This document shows, in pieces, positions 26,392-35,261 of a stretch of DNA of 64,000 nt. The position numbers and the translations under genes are program-made. The number at the start of each line of letters is the position of its first letter. Positions within the stretch are counted from its first letter, which is position 1. Below the pieces are notes generated by a model. That model did not search any database and was not told the DNA's origin. It saw only the letters and a list, made by a program, of their open reading frames with translations. The stretch comes from Asanoa ferruginea (GTDB lineage Bacteria > Actinomycetota > Actinomycetes > Mycobacteriales > Micromonosporaceae): assembly GCF_003387075.1 (NCBI RefSeq), contig NZ_QUMQ01000001.1, forward strand, positions 1,426,001-1,490,000. Reading direction: 5' to 3'.

Positions 26392-26844
26392 TTAGTTTCG
26401 CGGTGGGAGCTTGACGACGCTGACGAAGAACTCGTCGATCTGGCGTACGACCGAGATGAATTGCTCGAAGTCAACGGGCTTGGTGACATAGGCGTTGGCG
26501 TGGAGTTGATAGCTGCGCAGGATGTCTTCGTCGGCGGCCGAGGTGGTCAGCACCACGACCGGGATCTGGCAGAGTTCCTGATCTTTCTTGATCTCCTCCA
26601 GCACCTCGCGGCCGTCGCGGCGGGGCAGGTTGAGGTCGAGCAGGATCAGGTCGGGCGCCACGGCGTCCGCGTAGCGCCCCTCGCGGCGCAGGTAGGCCAG
26701 CGCCTCCGCGCCGTCGGAGACGACCGTCAGCCGGTTGCGCAGCTTGTGCTCCTCGAACGCCTCCTGCGTCATGAGCACGTCGCCCGGGTCGTCTTCGACG
26801 AGGAGCACCTCGATAGGGCTCTTGCCGTCGGCTGGTGCGGTCAT
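26392..26844 (-). CDS. Single-domain response regulator
   Basis: A 150-residue receiver domain without an output domain, similar to Rcp1-type regulators paired with phytochrome-like kinases. The acidic pocket is Glu17-Asp18-Asp19, the phosphoacceptor is Asp70 (LILLDLNLP), with conserved Thr (VLTTSA) and Lys (VTKPVD). It is the third gene of the phosphatase-kinase-regulator operon, 13 bases after the kinase. Output is probably protein-protein. Confidence 0.92.
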   Translation of the reverse strand: MTAPADGKSPIEVLLVEDDPGDVLMTQEAFEEHKLRNRLTVVSDGAEALAYLRREGRYADAVAPDLILLDLNLPRRDGREVLEEIKKDQELCQIPVVVLTTSAADEDILRSYQLHANAYVTKPVDFEQFISVVRQIDEFFVSVVKLPPRN

Positions 26845-26857
26845 GCCAACGCCTCTC

Positions 26858-28474
26858 TCATGCCAGTTGAGCCTTCATGTCGGTCGAGTCGTGAGTGGGT
26901 TCGGCCTGCGCGGGTGGCTGCTCCGCAGGCGCGTCGTCGTCGGAGGGATCCACGGCCAGCACCGGGAGGGTGAACCGGATGACGGTGCCCTCGGCGACCT
27001 CGGCGTCGACCCAGATCCGGCCGCCGTGGTATTCGACGATCTTCTTGGCGATGGCCAGCCCGATCCCGGTGCCGGGATAGGCGTCCTTGGAGTGCAAGCG
27101 CTGGAAGATCACGAAGATCTTGTCGGCGAACTCGGGCTCCACGCCGATGCCGTTGTCGGCGCAACTGATCTCCCATTCGTCGCCGATCCGGCGCGCGGAG
27201 ACCTCGACCCGGGGCGGCACGCCCGGCCGGCGGAACTTGAACGAGTTGCTGACCAGGTTGGTGAGCAGGTTGGTCAGCAGCGCGTCTTCGCCGAGCACGG
27301 TCGGCAGGTCGTGCCAGACCAACTCGCCACCGGCGTAATCCCGGGCGCTCTCGGTCTGGCTGCCCACGACGGTCATCACCTTGTCGAGGTCGACCTCGGT
27401 GAAGCCGGCGGTGGCCCGGCCGATCCGGGAGAACGCCAGCAGGTCGTTGATCAACCGCTGCATCCGCTGCGCGCCGTCGACGGCGAACGCGATGTATTGG
27501 TCGGCCCGCTCGTCGAGCTGCCCGGCGTAGCGGCGCTGGAGGAGCTGGCAGAAGCTGGCCACCTTGCGCAGCGGCTCCTGGAGGTCGTGCGACGCGACGT
27601 AGGCGAACTGCTCCAGGTCACGGTTGGACCGGATCAGCTCCTCGGCCTGCCGCTGTAGCTGGCCGTTGACCCACTCGATCCGCTCCCGCGCGGCACCGAC
27701 CTCCGCCAGGTCGTCGGCGATCTGCTGGCGCATCGAGTCGATGTCGGCGGCGAGCCGGCTCAGCTCCGGCGGACCGGTGCCGGTGATCTTCCGCGAGTAG
27801 TCGCCCGCGCGCACGTCGCGCACCTGGTCGGCGAGATCGGTCACCGGGCCGATCACCACCCGGTTGAGCGACAGGAGCAGCGCGACGCCGGCGACGATGA
27901 TCACCGCAGCCGCGACGATCAGCAGGAAGACCAGCGTGTTGCCGGTGTTGCGAGCCTTGGCGGCGGCGTCGTCGCGCAGTTTCAGCATCTGCTGCTGCAA
28001 CTCGTCGACGGAGGCCCGAATCTCGTCGAAGCGCGTGCGGGCCGCATCGGTGACGAAGGTGCGGGCGGTGGTCACGTCGGGCGCGGCGACGACCGGCTCG
28101 GCGACGCTGGAGCGCCACGCGGCCGCCTGCTGCTCGACCCGGTCGAGTTGGTGCGCGATGTCGGGATGATCGGTGAGCAGCGGGCGCATCACGGCGATCA
28201 GCTCGCGCTCGTTGGCGAGGCCGGCGGTGTAGGGGCCGAGGTCGGACCGGTCGCCGCTGACCGCGTACCCCCGGATGCCGGTTTCCTGGTTGACGAGCGC
28301 CGTTTGCAGCGCGGCGGTGCTGGTGCGCAACGGACCGGTCTTGTCGAGCAGCGTGTCGAGATGGTTGCGGTTCTGCGCGGCGACCGCGGCGGCGACGACC
28401 GCGATCAGCACCAGCAGCACGCCGACCACGGCGGTGAGGACACCCACCCGACGGCGCAAGGTCCACGTTCTCAT
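26858..28474 (-). CDS. CHASE3/HAMP sensor histidine kinase
   Basis: A 538-residue membrane kinase. Helix 1 is at about 11-33 and an extracytoplasmic CHASE3-type domain at about 36-175 ([13 protein letters not shown]). Helix 2 is at about 180-204 and a HAMP linker at 205-258. The phosphoacceptor His296 lies in [12 protein letters not shown], followed by a HATPase domain ([27 protein letters not shown]). The [10 protein letters not shown] box is the phytochrome-like type. The start overlaps the upstream phosphatase stop by ATGA. It likely phosphorylates the receiver encoded downstream and perhaps the receiver fused to the phosphatase. Confidence 0.93.
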   Translation of the reverse strand: MRTWTLRRRVGVLTAVVGVLLVLIAVVAAAVAAQNRNHLDTLLDKTGPLRTSTAALQTALVNQETGIRGYAVSGDRSDLGPYTAGLANERELIAVMRPLLTDHPDIAHQLDRVEQQAAAWRSSVAEPVVAAPDVTTARTFVTDAARTRFDEIRASVDELQQQMLKLRDDAAAKARNTGNTLVFLLIVAAAVIIVAGVALLLSLNRVVIGPVTDLADQVRDVRAGDYSRKITGTGPPELSRLAADIDSMRQQIADDLAEVGAARERIEWVNGQLQRQAEELIRSNRDLEQFAYVASHDLQEPLRKVASFCQLLQRRYAGQLDERADQYIAFAVDGAQRMQRLINDLLAFSRIGRATAGFTEVDLDKVMTVVGSQTESARDYAGGELVWHDLPTVLGEDALLTNLLTNLVSNSFKFRRPGVPPRVEVSARRIGDEWEISCADNGIGVEPEFADKIFVIFQRLHSKDAYPGTGIGLAIAKKIVEYHGGRIWVDAEVAEGTVIRFTLPVLAVDPSDDDAPAEQPPAQAEPTHDSTDMKAQLA

Positions 28475-29679
28475 CGGCCACCCCCGGCGCTGACCAGCAA
28501 CATTGCGACATCATCGGCGAGCGCGCCGCCGTTGGCGTCTTCGGCCCGCCCGACCAGCCAGCCGGGCAGGTCGGCGAGCGCGACTCCCTTGGCCGCGGCG
28601 ACCAGGTCGACCAGCCCGGTCACGTCGAGCCGCTCGTCGCCGCCGCCGACCCGACCCTCGATCAGGCCGTCGGTATACATCAGCAGCGACCAGTCGTCGC
28701 TGTCGAACTCGAGGTCGTAGGCCTGGGGTGGGCGCGGTGCCACCCCGAGCAGGAGCCCGTTGGGCGCGGGCACGGGTGCGACCCGACCGCCGCGCAGCAG
28801 CAACGGGGACGGATGGCCGGCGAGCCGCACGGTCGCGCGGTTGGCCGCCAGGTCGATCCGGGCCGTGGCGACGGTGGTGAACGTCTCGCGCAGCCGGCGC
28901 TCGCTGATCAACACCTGCTCCAGGGCGGGCAGCACCGCGTCGTCGGGCACCCCGGCCAGCACCAGCGCGCGCCAGGCGACCCGGAGCATCACGCCGAGCG
29001 CGGCCTCGTCGGCGCCGTGGCCGCAGACGTCGCCGACGATCAGGTCGACCCGGTCGGGCGTGCTCTGCACCACGTCGTAGAAGTCGCCGCCGATCAGCGC
29101 CGCGTGCCGGCCCGGGCGGTAGAACGGGTGCACCCGGATCCGTTCGGTCTCCATCAGCGGGCGGGGCAGCAGGCCACGCTCCAGCCGGGCCGACTCGGCC
29201 TGGCGCAACTCGACCTCGCGGAGCCGCAGGGAATCTTCGTCGGCGCGCTTGCGCTCGACGGCGTAGCGCAGGGCGCGGGTCAGCAGGACCCCGTCGACCT
29301 GTCCCTTGACCAGGTAGTCCTGGGCGCCCTCGGCGACCGCGACGACACCGAGGTGCTCGTCTTGGCGGCCGGTGAGCACGCAGACCGCGGCGCCGCCCGA
29401 CAGCGCCAGCACCTGCCGGAGCCCGTCGAGCCCCTGCGCGTCGGGCAGGCCCAGGTCGAGCAGCACGCAGTCGGCGCTGGCCATCAGCGGGCGCGCTTCG
29501 GCCAGGCTCTTCGCGTTGACCAGGTCGACCGCCGCCTCGGCCTCGTCGAGCAACTCGCTCACCAGGAAGGCGTCGGCGTCGTCGTCTTCGATGAGCAGCA
29601 CGCGCAGGCGCTGCCCGGCGGACCGCTGGCGGCCCCCCTGGGGCGGCACCGCGACCGCCGCCAACCGCTGCTCGCTCAC
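28471..29679 (-). CDS. Receiver domain-PP2C (SpoIIE/RsbU-type) phosphatase
   Basis: A 402-residue protein. The N-terminal receiver domain has EDDD at 31-34 and phosphoacceptor Asp75 (CVLLDLGLPD). A short coiled linker follows, then a C-terminal PP2C-type phosphatase with IGGDFYDV, GDVCGHGADEAA, LYTDGL-like LLMYTDGL and ALADDVAML. The layout is that of response-regulated phosphatases that act on anti-sigma-factor antagonists. GTG at 29679 is preserved by GAGAGG about eight bases upstream; longer frames upstream lack this. It is the first gene of the three-gene signalling operon, translationally coupled to the kinase. No anti-sigma antagonist partner is in the window. Confidence 0.92.
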   Translation of the reverse strand: MSEQRLAAVAVPPQGGRQRSAGQRLRVLLIEDDDADAFLVSELLDEAEAAVDLVNAKSLAEARPLMASADCVLLDLGLPDAQGLDGLRQVLALSGGAAVCVLTGRQDEHLGVVAVAEGAQDYLVKGQVDGVLLTRALRYAVERKRADEDSLRLREVELRQAESARLERGLLPRPLMETERIRVHPFYRPGRHAALIGGDFYDVVQSTPDRVDLIVGDVCGHGADEAALGVMLRVAWRALVLAGVPDDAVLPALEQVLISERRLRETFTTVATARIDLAANRATVRLAGHPSPLLLRGGRVAPVPAPNGLLLGVAPRPPQAYDLEFDSDDWSLLMYTDGLIEGRVGGGDERLDVTGLVDLVAAAKGVALADLPGWLVGRAEDANGGALADDVAMLLVSAGGGR

Positions 29680-29830
29680 GTCACCAGCCTCTCGTATGGA
29701 AGCTTGCCCCCACTCAACTGACCCCGCGGTAGGCAACCGTATGGCACCGTGCACCCACCGTGCCAGGCGGACCCGCCCGTCGTTCACGCCCTGGTTCTAA
29801 GGTGTTCTCACTTTGCGCGAAGGAGGCGTG

Positions 29831-32224
29831 GTGTCCGCTGAAGTCAAGGAGCCGACCGCACCGGTTCAGGCCCCGGCCGAGCGGGCATTCGCCCGCCCCG
29901 GACGCCGGGCCTGGACGGCTCTCGTGGCCCTCGTGGTCCTGGGCGCCATCGGCGCGATCTCGTTGCTCGACATCCGCCCACCCGCCCCGAAGCCGGCATC
30001 CGCGCCGGCCACCGAGTTCAGCGCCGGCCGGGCCGCCGACCACATCGCGACCGTCGGAGCGCGCACGCACGTGGCCGGAAGCGCGGCCAACGACACGGTG
30101 CGTGACTACCTGGTTACTACGCTGTCGGGTTTCGGACTGAAGACCTCGGTGCAGGACACCGTCGGGGGCGAGGCCGGCGACTTGAGCGGCAGTTCCGGGG
30201 CCGCAGCCGTCGCACACGTCCGCAACGTGGTCGCGGAACTGCCCGGCACCGACCCGACCGGCACCGTGTTCCTCGTCGCACACTACGACTCGGTCCAGGT
30301 CGGGCCCGGCGGCAACGACGACGGAGCGGGCACGTCGTCGGTGCTCGAGGTGGCCCGCGCCCTGGCACAGGGCGCCAAGCCGCGCAACAACGTGGTGTTC
30401 GTGCTGACCGACGCCGAGGAGGCCTGCCTCTGCGGCGCGCTCGCGTTCGCGTCGGCACATCCGCTGGCCAAGGACGGCGGCGTCGCGCTCAACCTCGAGG
30501 CGCGCGGCAGCACCGGCCCGGTCATCATGTTCGAGACCTCGCGCGACAACGCGAAGCTGGTCTCCCTCTTCCGCAGCGCGGCGCCGCACCCGGTGGGCAC
30601 CTCGTTCGCCGTCGAGGTCTACCGGCTGCTCCCCAACGACACCGACTTCACCGCGTTCCTCGGCAACAACTTCGTCGGCCTCAACTCGGCCTACATCGAC
30701 GGCGGTGCGGTCTACCACACCCCGCTCGACACCCCGGCCTCCGTCGACCGGCGCACCCTCCAGCAGCACGGCGAGAACGCGCTCGGCCTGGTCCGGGCGT
30801 TCGGCGCGACCGACTTGGCCGACCTGCGGGCCAGCGGCGACGCCACCTACTTCCCCGTGCCCGGCACGCTGGTCACCTATCCGGGCTGGCTCACCTGGCC
30901 GCTGGCCGGCCTCGCGCTGCTCGCGGTCATCGCGCTGGCGGTGCTGACGGTCCGCTCGGGGCGGGCGAGCTGGGGCAAGGTAGCGAGCGGCTTCGGCCTC
31001 GGCCTCGTGCCGATCGTCGCGGCACCGCTGGCCGCACAGCTCCTCTGGATCCTGGTCACCGCGATTCGCCCCGGGTACGCGTCGCTGCTCGACCCCTACC
31101 GGCCCCTGCTGTGGCGACTCACCGTCATCCTGCTCGCCGCGACCGTCCTGCTCACCTGGTATGCCCTGCTCCGCCGCCGGATCGGCCCGGCCGCGCTGGC
31201 GGTCGGTGGCCTGGGCTGGCTGGCCGTGCTCGGCCTGGTGCTCGCGGCGGCCACGCCCGGCGGCTCCTACCTGGCCGCGCTGCCGGCGTTGGCCAGCGCG
31301 ATCGGCGGCATCGTGGCGCTGCGGCTGCGCGGCACCTGGACGGCCGTGCCGCTCACGGTCGGCGCCGCGGTCGGCGTGGTCATCCTGGTGCCCACGGTGG
31401 TGCTGCTCTTCCCGGCGCTCGGCATGGCGATGGGCGGGGTCGGCGCGCTGTTCGCGACCCTGCTCGGCCTGGCCGCGCTGCCGATCATCGACCTGCTGCT
31501 GCCACCGGCCGGCGGGCAACGCGGCACGGTGGCCCGGCGGGACAGGCGGATCGGGCTCGGCGTGCCGGTGCTGGCCCTGGTGGCGACGCTGGCCCTGGCC
31601 GGCTCGGCGTTCGCGGTCGACCGCTTCGACCCGACACACCCGATCCCGACCCACTTGATGTACGCGCTCGACGCCGACAACGGCCAGGCGCGCTGGGTCA
31701 GCTACGAGTCATCGCCGCAAGCGTGGACGGCCGGCTATCTGAAATCCAAGGAGAACCTGGGCGCGCAGTTCCCGGAGATCGGCGACTCGACGATCCGGAC
31801 CGGGCCGGCGCAGGCGGCCACGCTGCCGCCGGCCGCGCTGACCGTGGTGTCCGACTCGACGGCGGGCGGCGTACGCACGCTGCGCTTGAAGCTCGCACCA
31901 CAGCGCCAGGTGCGCCTGGCGGCCCTGCACGTCGACGGCGCGACGGCCACAGTGGACAAGGCAAGCGTCGACGGCTTCGAGGTGCCGGTCGACCGCACCG
32001 GGCCGTGGTCGTTCGGCCTCATCTTCCACGCGCCACCGGCGGGCGGGTTCGAGGTCTCGCTGACCCTCCGCCCGACCGGCGCGGGCCCGGTCCGCTTCCG
32101 CGTCGAAGACGGCAGCGACGGGCTGGAAGGTCTGCCCGGCTTCAAGCCCCGGCCGGCCGGCGTCGGCGTGATGGGCAGCCACAGCTCGGAGCTGGTCCTG
32201 GTGGCGAAGAGCTACACGCTTTGA
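29831..32224 (+). CDS. Membrane-anchored M28 metallopeptidase
   Basis: About 797 residues. A short cytoplasmic N-terminus and one helix (about 29-46) are followed by an M28 aminopeptidase-like domain. The zinc ligands are all present: His151 (VAHYDS), Asp163 (GNDDGAG), Glu196/Glu197 (DAEEACLCG), Glu223 (NLEARG) and His296 (VYHTPLD). The second half has eight or nine membrane helices and a final extracytoplasmic beta domain. This matches the Fxna/ERMP1-like membrane M28 group. The start is GTG at 29831 after AGGAGG at 29821-29826; GTG at 29828 is possible. Convergent with the surface protein gene across a strong terminator. Confidence 0.9.
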   Translation: MSAEVKEPTAPVQAPAERAFARPGRRAWTALVALVVLGAIGAISLLDIRPPAPKPASAPATEFSAGRAADHIATVGARTHVAGSAANDTVRDYLVTTLSGFGLKTSVQDTVGGEAGDLSGSSGAAAVAHVRNVVAELPGTDPTGTVFLVAHYDSVQVGPGGNDDGAGTSSVLEVARALAQGAKPRNNVVFVLTDAEEACLCGALAFASAHPLAKDGGVALNLEARGSTGPVIMFETSRDNAKLVSLFRSAAPHPVGTSFAVEVYRLLPNDTDFTAFLGNNFVGLNSAYIDGGAVYHTPLDTPASVDRRTLQQHGENALGLVRAFGATDLADLRASGDATYFPVPGTLVTYPGWLTWPLAGLALLAVIALAVLTVRSGRASWGKVASGFGLGLVPIVAAPLAAQLLWILVTAIRPGYASLLDPYRPLLWRLTVILLAATVLLTWYALLRRRIGPAALAVGGLGWLAVLGLVLAAATPGGSYLAALPALASAIGGIVALRLRGTWTAVPLTVGAAVGVVILVPTVVLLFPALGMAMGGVGALFATLLGLAALPIIDLLLPPAGGQRGTVARRDRRIGLGVPVLALVATLALAGSAFAVDRFDPTHPIPTHLMYALDADNGQARWVSYESSPQAWTAGYLKSKENLGAQFPEIGDSTIRTGPAQAATLPPAALTVVSDSTAGGVRTLRLKLAPQRQVRLAALHVDGATATVDKASVDGFEVPVDRTGPWSFGLIFHAPPAGGFEVSLTLRPTGAGPVRFRVEDGSDGLEGLPGFKPRPAGVGVMGSHSSELVLVAKSYTL

Positions 32225-32228
32225 GACT

Positions 32229-32292
32229 TTGCTCTGCACCCTTGTAGGCACCACCCGAGCGTTCGGATGGTGCCTACAGGGGTGCAGAGCAA
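32229..32292. terminator. Bidirectional terminator with 30-bp arms
   Basis: A long hairpin between two convergent genes. The arms start TTGCTCTGCACCC (32229) and end GGGTGCAGAGCAA (32292), 30 nt each with two mismatches and a four-base loop GCGT. There is no strong T tract, but the position between convergent stops supports termination in both directions. Confidence 0.85.
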
Positions 32293-32297
32293 GGAGG

Positions 32298-33704
32298 TCA
32301 GGCGGCCCGGTGGCGGCCGATCAACCTCGGGCGGCCGCGGCGCCGCCGGCGGATCAAGGCCATGCCGACCCCCGCGAGCACGAAGACGAGCAGGACACCG
32401 GCCAGGCGCAGGACGTTCGCGTTGCCGACCAGGCGGTTGTCGTCGGAGCGCAGGGTGACCGCCGCGGGTGCGGCGCTGCCGGTCGCGGCCGGCGTCGTGG
32501 CCGGGTTGCCACCGTCCACGTCGCTGGGCTGGTTGTCGACCTCGGCCGAGGTGGCCGAGCCGGCGCCGCTCACGTTGATGCCGGTCGTCGACGCGGTCGC
32601 CGCGGCGATCGGGTTGCCCGACGGGGTGTCGCCGGTCGGCTCGTTGACGAGGTCGCCGGCATCGCCCATCGCGCCGCCCTGGTCACCCCCGAAGGAGCCG
32701 ACCGAGCCGCCGCCGTCGCTGAACGACCCGCCGCCGTCGGAGAACGATCCGCTGCCGCCGGAGAACGAGCCGTTGCCGCCGAACGACGTACCGGGGTCGC
32801 CGCCGAGCACGGCGCCCGGGTCGGCCGGGATGCCGCCGTTGTCGATGACCCCGCCGTTGTCGACGTATCCGCCGAACTCGCTGCCGGGGACGACACCGCC
32901 GTTGGGGTAGACGCCGCCGTCGCTGAACGCCGTGTCGGGCACGATGCCGGGCACGCCGGCGCCGTCGGAGTAGTAGCCGGTGGTGTCGACCTGGCCGGGG
33001 TCGGTCACGGCCGGCGGCACCACCGGAGCCGGCGCCGGGACAGGGTCCGCGTCGGGCTCGGTCAGGTCGACCGATCCGTGCGGCAGATCAGCGAGCCCGA
33101 GCGTAGGAGTAGCGGTCGGCGTCGGCGTGGGCCGCGCAGTCGGCGTCACGGTCGGCGTCGGAGTGGGAGTAGGCGTCGGGGTCGCCCGCCCCGCCACCGG
33201 ATCGAGCATCGGCGCGACGACGGCCTCGCCGAACACCGCCGGTTCGGTCGGGCTGGCCTGCGGCGACGACTCCGCGGGGCAGGTCTGTGCGATCGCGAGG
33301 TTGCGGACCGTACCCGTGATGGCCGCTGTCGCGGCCGTCAGCCGGCCGCCCTTGTCGACCACCAGCCAGGCCCGGGTGTCCGCGATCCCAGCGCCGTCAC
33401 CCGGCGCCTTCCGCGACACCTCCTGCCCGTCGGGCGTCGTGAAGGTGGCGCTCAGGGCGACGATGTCACCGGTGCGGACGCGGTCGCCGGGCAGTTGGAA
33501 GAGCCACACATCCCGATCCGGGTAGGGGCCACCGCCCAGCCTGGCCTCGCAGGCGTGCTTGCCGACCTCCGCGGCCGTCGCGGGCACGCTGGTCGGCAGC
33601 ACGTCGACGTACATCTCGGCACTGGCCACCGTCGGCACGGCGACACCCAGCCCGCCACCAATTGCCGCCGCGGCCAAGGCCGCACCCAGCGATCGTCCTC
33701 TCAT
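32298..33704 (-). CDS. Surface-anchored low-complexity protein
   Basis: A 468-residue exported protein of no recognised family. It has a signal peptide (about 1-29), a globular N-terminal domain with Cys pairs (about 30-140), a Thr-Pro repeat stalk near 175-200 and a long Gly/Ser/Asp-rich region. That region includes short repeats such as GSFSDGGGSFSDGGG. A C-terminal membrane helix (about 432-450) and a basic tail (RRRRRGRPR) follow. The tail fits a membrane-retained wall protein, although a sortase LPxTG signal is absent. The stalk suggests display through the cell wall. Function is unknown. Confidence 0.78.
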   Translation of the reverse strand: MRGRSLGAALAAAAIGGGLGVAVPTVASAEMYVDVLPTSVPATAAEVGKHACEARLGGGPYPDRDVWLFQLPGDRVRTGDIVALSATFTTPDGQEVSRKAPGDGAGIADTRAWLVVDKGGRLTAATAAITGTVRNLAIAQTCPAESSPQASPTEPAVFGEAVVAPMLDPVAGRATPTPTPTPTPTVTPTARPTPTPTATPTLGLADLPHGSVDLTEPDADPVPAPAPVVPPAVTDPGQVDTTGYYSDGAGVPGIVPDTAFSDGGVYPNGGVVPGSEFGGYVDNGGVIDNGGIPADPGAVLGGDPGTSFGGNGSFSGGSGSFSDGGGSFSDGGGSVGSFGGDQGGAMGDAGDLVNEPTGDTPSGNPIAAATASTTGINVSGAGSATSAEVDNQPSDVDGGNPATTPAATGSAAPAAVTLRSDDNRLVGNANVLRLAGVLLVFVLAGVGMALIRRRRRGRPRLIGRHRAA

Positions 33705-33791
33705 CCCGCTCCCCCGAATCAGACATGAGACGCACCCAGGTGCGATCGTGCCCGATTGGCGGATGAAATGTGGGGAATTGTCTAATTCACC

Positions 33792-34046
33792 TTATTTATG
33801 CCTGAAGTGTACGAAGACCCGGCCGAAGTTCTTCGAGTCCTTCTCCACCCGGTGGTAGAGCTGCTTGACGTCCTTCTGGTCGAGGAAGCGCAGCACCTTC
33901 TTCTTCAGCGCGCCCGAACCCTTGCCGGGGATGATCTCGACGAGGGTGGCCTTCTTGGCCACGGCCTCGTCGATGATCCCGCGGAGCGCCCGATCGATGT
34001 CGTGCCCGCGGTTGTAGATCTCGTGCAGGTCGAGCTTGAGCTTCAC
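33792..34046 (-). CDS. Small Smr-domain protein
   Basis: An 84-residue stand-alone Smr domain with LDLHE near the N-terminus and the loop IIPGKGSGALKKKV. Smr domains bind or cleave nucleic acids, and bacterial MutS2 carries one. The start overlaps the TPR gene stop by ATGA. The length is a minimal Smr fold with nothing added. A nuclease or RNA-binding role is inferred from family only. Confidence 0.85.
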   Translation of the reverse strand: MKLKLDLHEIYNRGHDIDRALRGIIDEAVAKKATLVEIIPGKGSGALKKKVLRFLDQKDVKQLYHRVEKDSKNFGRVFVHFRHK

Positions 34047-34408
34047 CGGGGCTTGACCTTGGATTCGACCCGCTGGAGCGCCTGCGCGTAGTCACGGTGG
34101 TCGGCGTGCATCGCCACCGCGATCCGCAGGTGGGTCAGCGCCTCCGAGTCGCGACCCTGCCGTTCGAGGGTGCGGCCCAGCACGTGGTGCGCGTAGTGGT
34201 CGCTCGGGTCCTTGTCGACGAGCGCCCGCAACTGCTCCTCCGCGCGGCCGAGTTGGGCCGACTGGAAGTAGGCGCGGGCCAGCAACTGGCGGACGGACGC
34301 GTTGTCAGGCTCGACCGCCACGATCGGCTCGAGCAACCGCGCCGCGCCGCTCGGGTCGCCGGCTTCGAAGAACAGGTTCGCCCGGCGGTATTCCTCCAGG
34401 AGATCCAT
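34043..34408 (-). CDS. Small TPR protein
   Basis: A 121-residue helical protein with two to three tetratricopeptide repeats (NASVRQLLARAYFQSAQLG, cited as RQLLARAYFQSAQL; DHYAHHVLGRTLERQG). TPRs mediate protein contacts. It is translationally coupled to the Smr gene, so the two may form a nucleic-acid-linked complex. It lies 18 bases after the ROK kinase gene on the same strand. Confidence 0.82.
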   Translation of the reverse strand: MDLLEEYRRANLFFEAGDPSGAARLLEPIVAVEPDNASVRQLLARAYFQSAQLGRAEEQLRALVDKDPSDHYAHHVLGRTLERQGRDSEALTHLRIAVAMHADHRDYAQALQRVESKVKPR

Positions 34409-34426
34409 TTGCCACCTCCACCTCTC

Positions 34427-35179
34427 TCAGGGCCGCCTCAGCGACCACGCCCGCACACCACCGAGGATGCCGGCGGTGTTCGGCACCACGACCACGTCGT
34501 CACCCATCCGGGTCAGCTGCTCGGGCCGGACCAGCCGGGAGTTGCCCCCGCCGAGGTAGAGCCGGTCCCAGAGGAAGACCGGCCGCAGCCCGTCGACCAC
34601 CGTGCGGACCCGCCTCGACCAGAACGCGTCGCCCAACCGGCGCCGCTCGTGCTCACCGATGTACGTGTCGTAACTCATCCCCCAACGCACGGGTGCCTGG
34701 GAGAATTCCAGGTGCGGTGCGAGCTGCCCGCCGTCGAAGAGCGCGCAGCCCAGGCCGGTGCCGAGCGTGATCACCAGCTCCAGCCCGGCCCCGGCGACCA
34801 CACCCGCACCGTGCACCTCGGCATCGTTGAGCACCAGCACCGGCGTGCCGAACGCCTCGGCCAGCGCCGCCTGCGCGTCGAACCCGCTCCAGTCGGTGAC
34901 CAACTCGGGGTCGACCTTCGTCCGCGGGCCCGACCGGGTCACGTAGTGCGGGGTCGCCACCACCACCCCGTGCCTGATCATGCCCGGCATGCCCACCGTG
35001 ACCCGGTCGGCCGTCGGCAACCGGGCGGCAAGGTCGATGAGGGTCTTCACGAAGAGCGAGGTCGGCAGGGGGTACGGCGTCGGCACCCGCAACGGCCGGG
35101 CCCGCATCGTGCCCGCCTCGTCAAGGACCGAGGCCTTGATCCCACCGCCCCCACAGTCGATGGCCAACGTCGTCACCAC
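34427..35179 (-). CDS. ROK-family sugar kinase (polyphosphate glucokinase-like)
   Basis: A 250-residue kinase with the ATP/phosphate loop IDCGGGGIKAS near residues 7-17, VGMPGMI, LNDAEVHGAG and TLGTGLGCALF. Length and motifs match actinobacterial polyphosphate glucokinases, which phosphorylate glucose with polyP or ATP, but catalytic preference cannot be told. One of two adjacent GTG codons (35179 or 35176) starts translation. It leads a probable operon with the TPR and Smr genes. Confidence 0.82.
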   Translation of the reverse strand: MVTTLAIDCGGGGIKASVLDEAGTMRARPLRVPTPYPLPTSLFVKTLIDLAARLPTADRVTVGMPGMIRHGVVVATPHYVTRSGPRTKVDPELVTDWSGFDAQAALAEAFGTPVLVLNDAEVHGAGVVAGAGLELVITLGTGLGCALFDGGQLAPHLEFSQAPVRWGMSYDTYIGEHERRRLGDAFWSRRVRTVVDGLRPVFLWDRLYLGGGNSRLVRPEQLTRMGDDVVVVPNTAGILGGVRAWSLRRP

Positions 35180-35261
35180 ACGATCAGTCTGCCGTCCCCC
35201 GCCGCGTCACGGGAAACGGAGCGGAAGATCGCCTGGTTCTCCAGATACCATCGGCGACGCT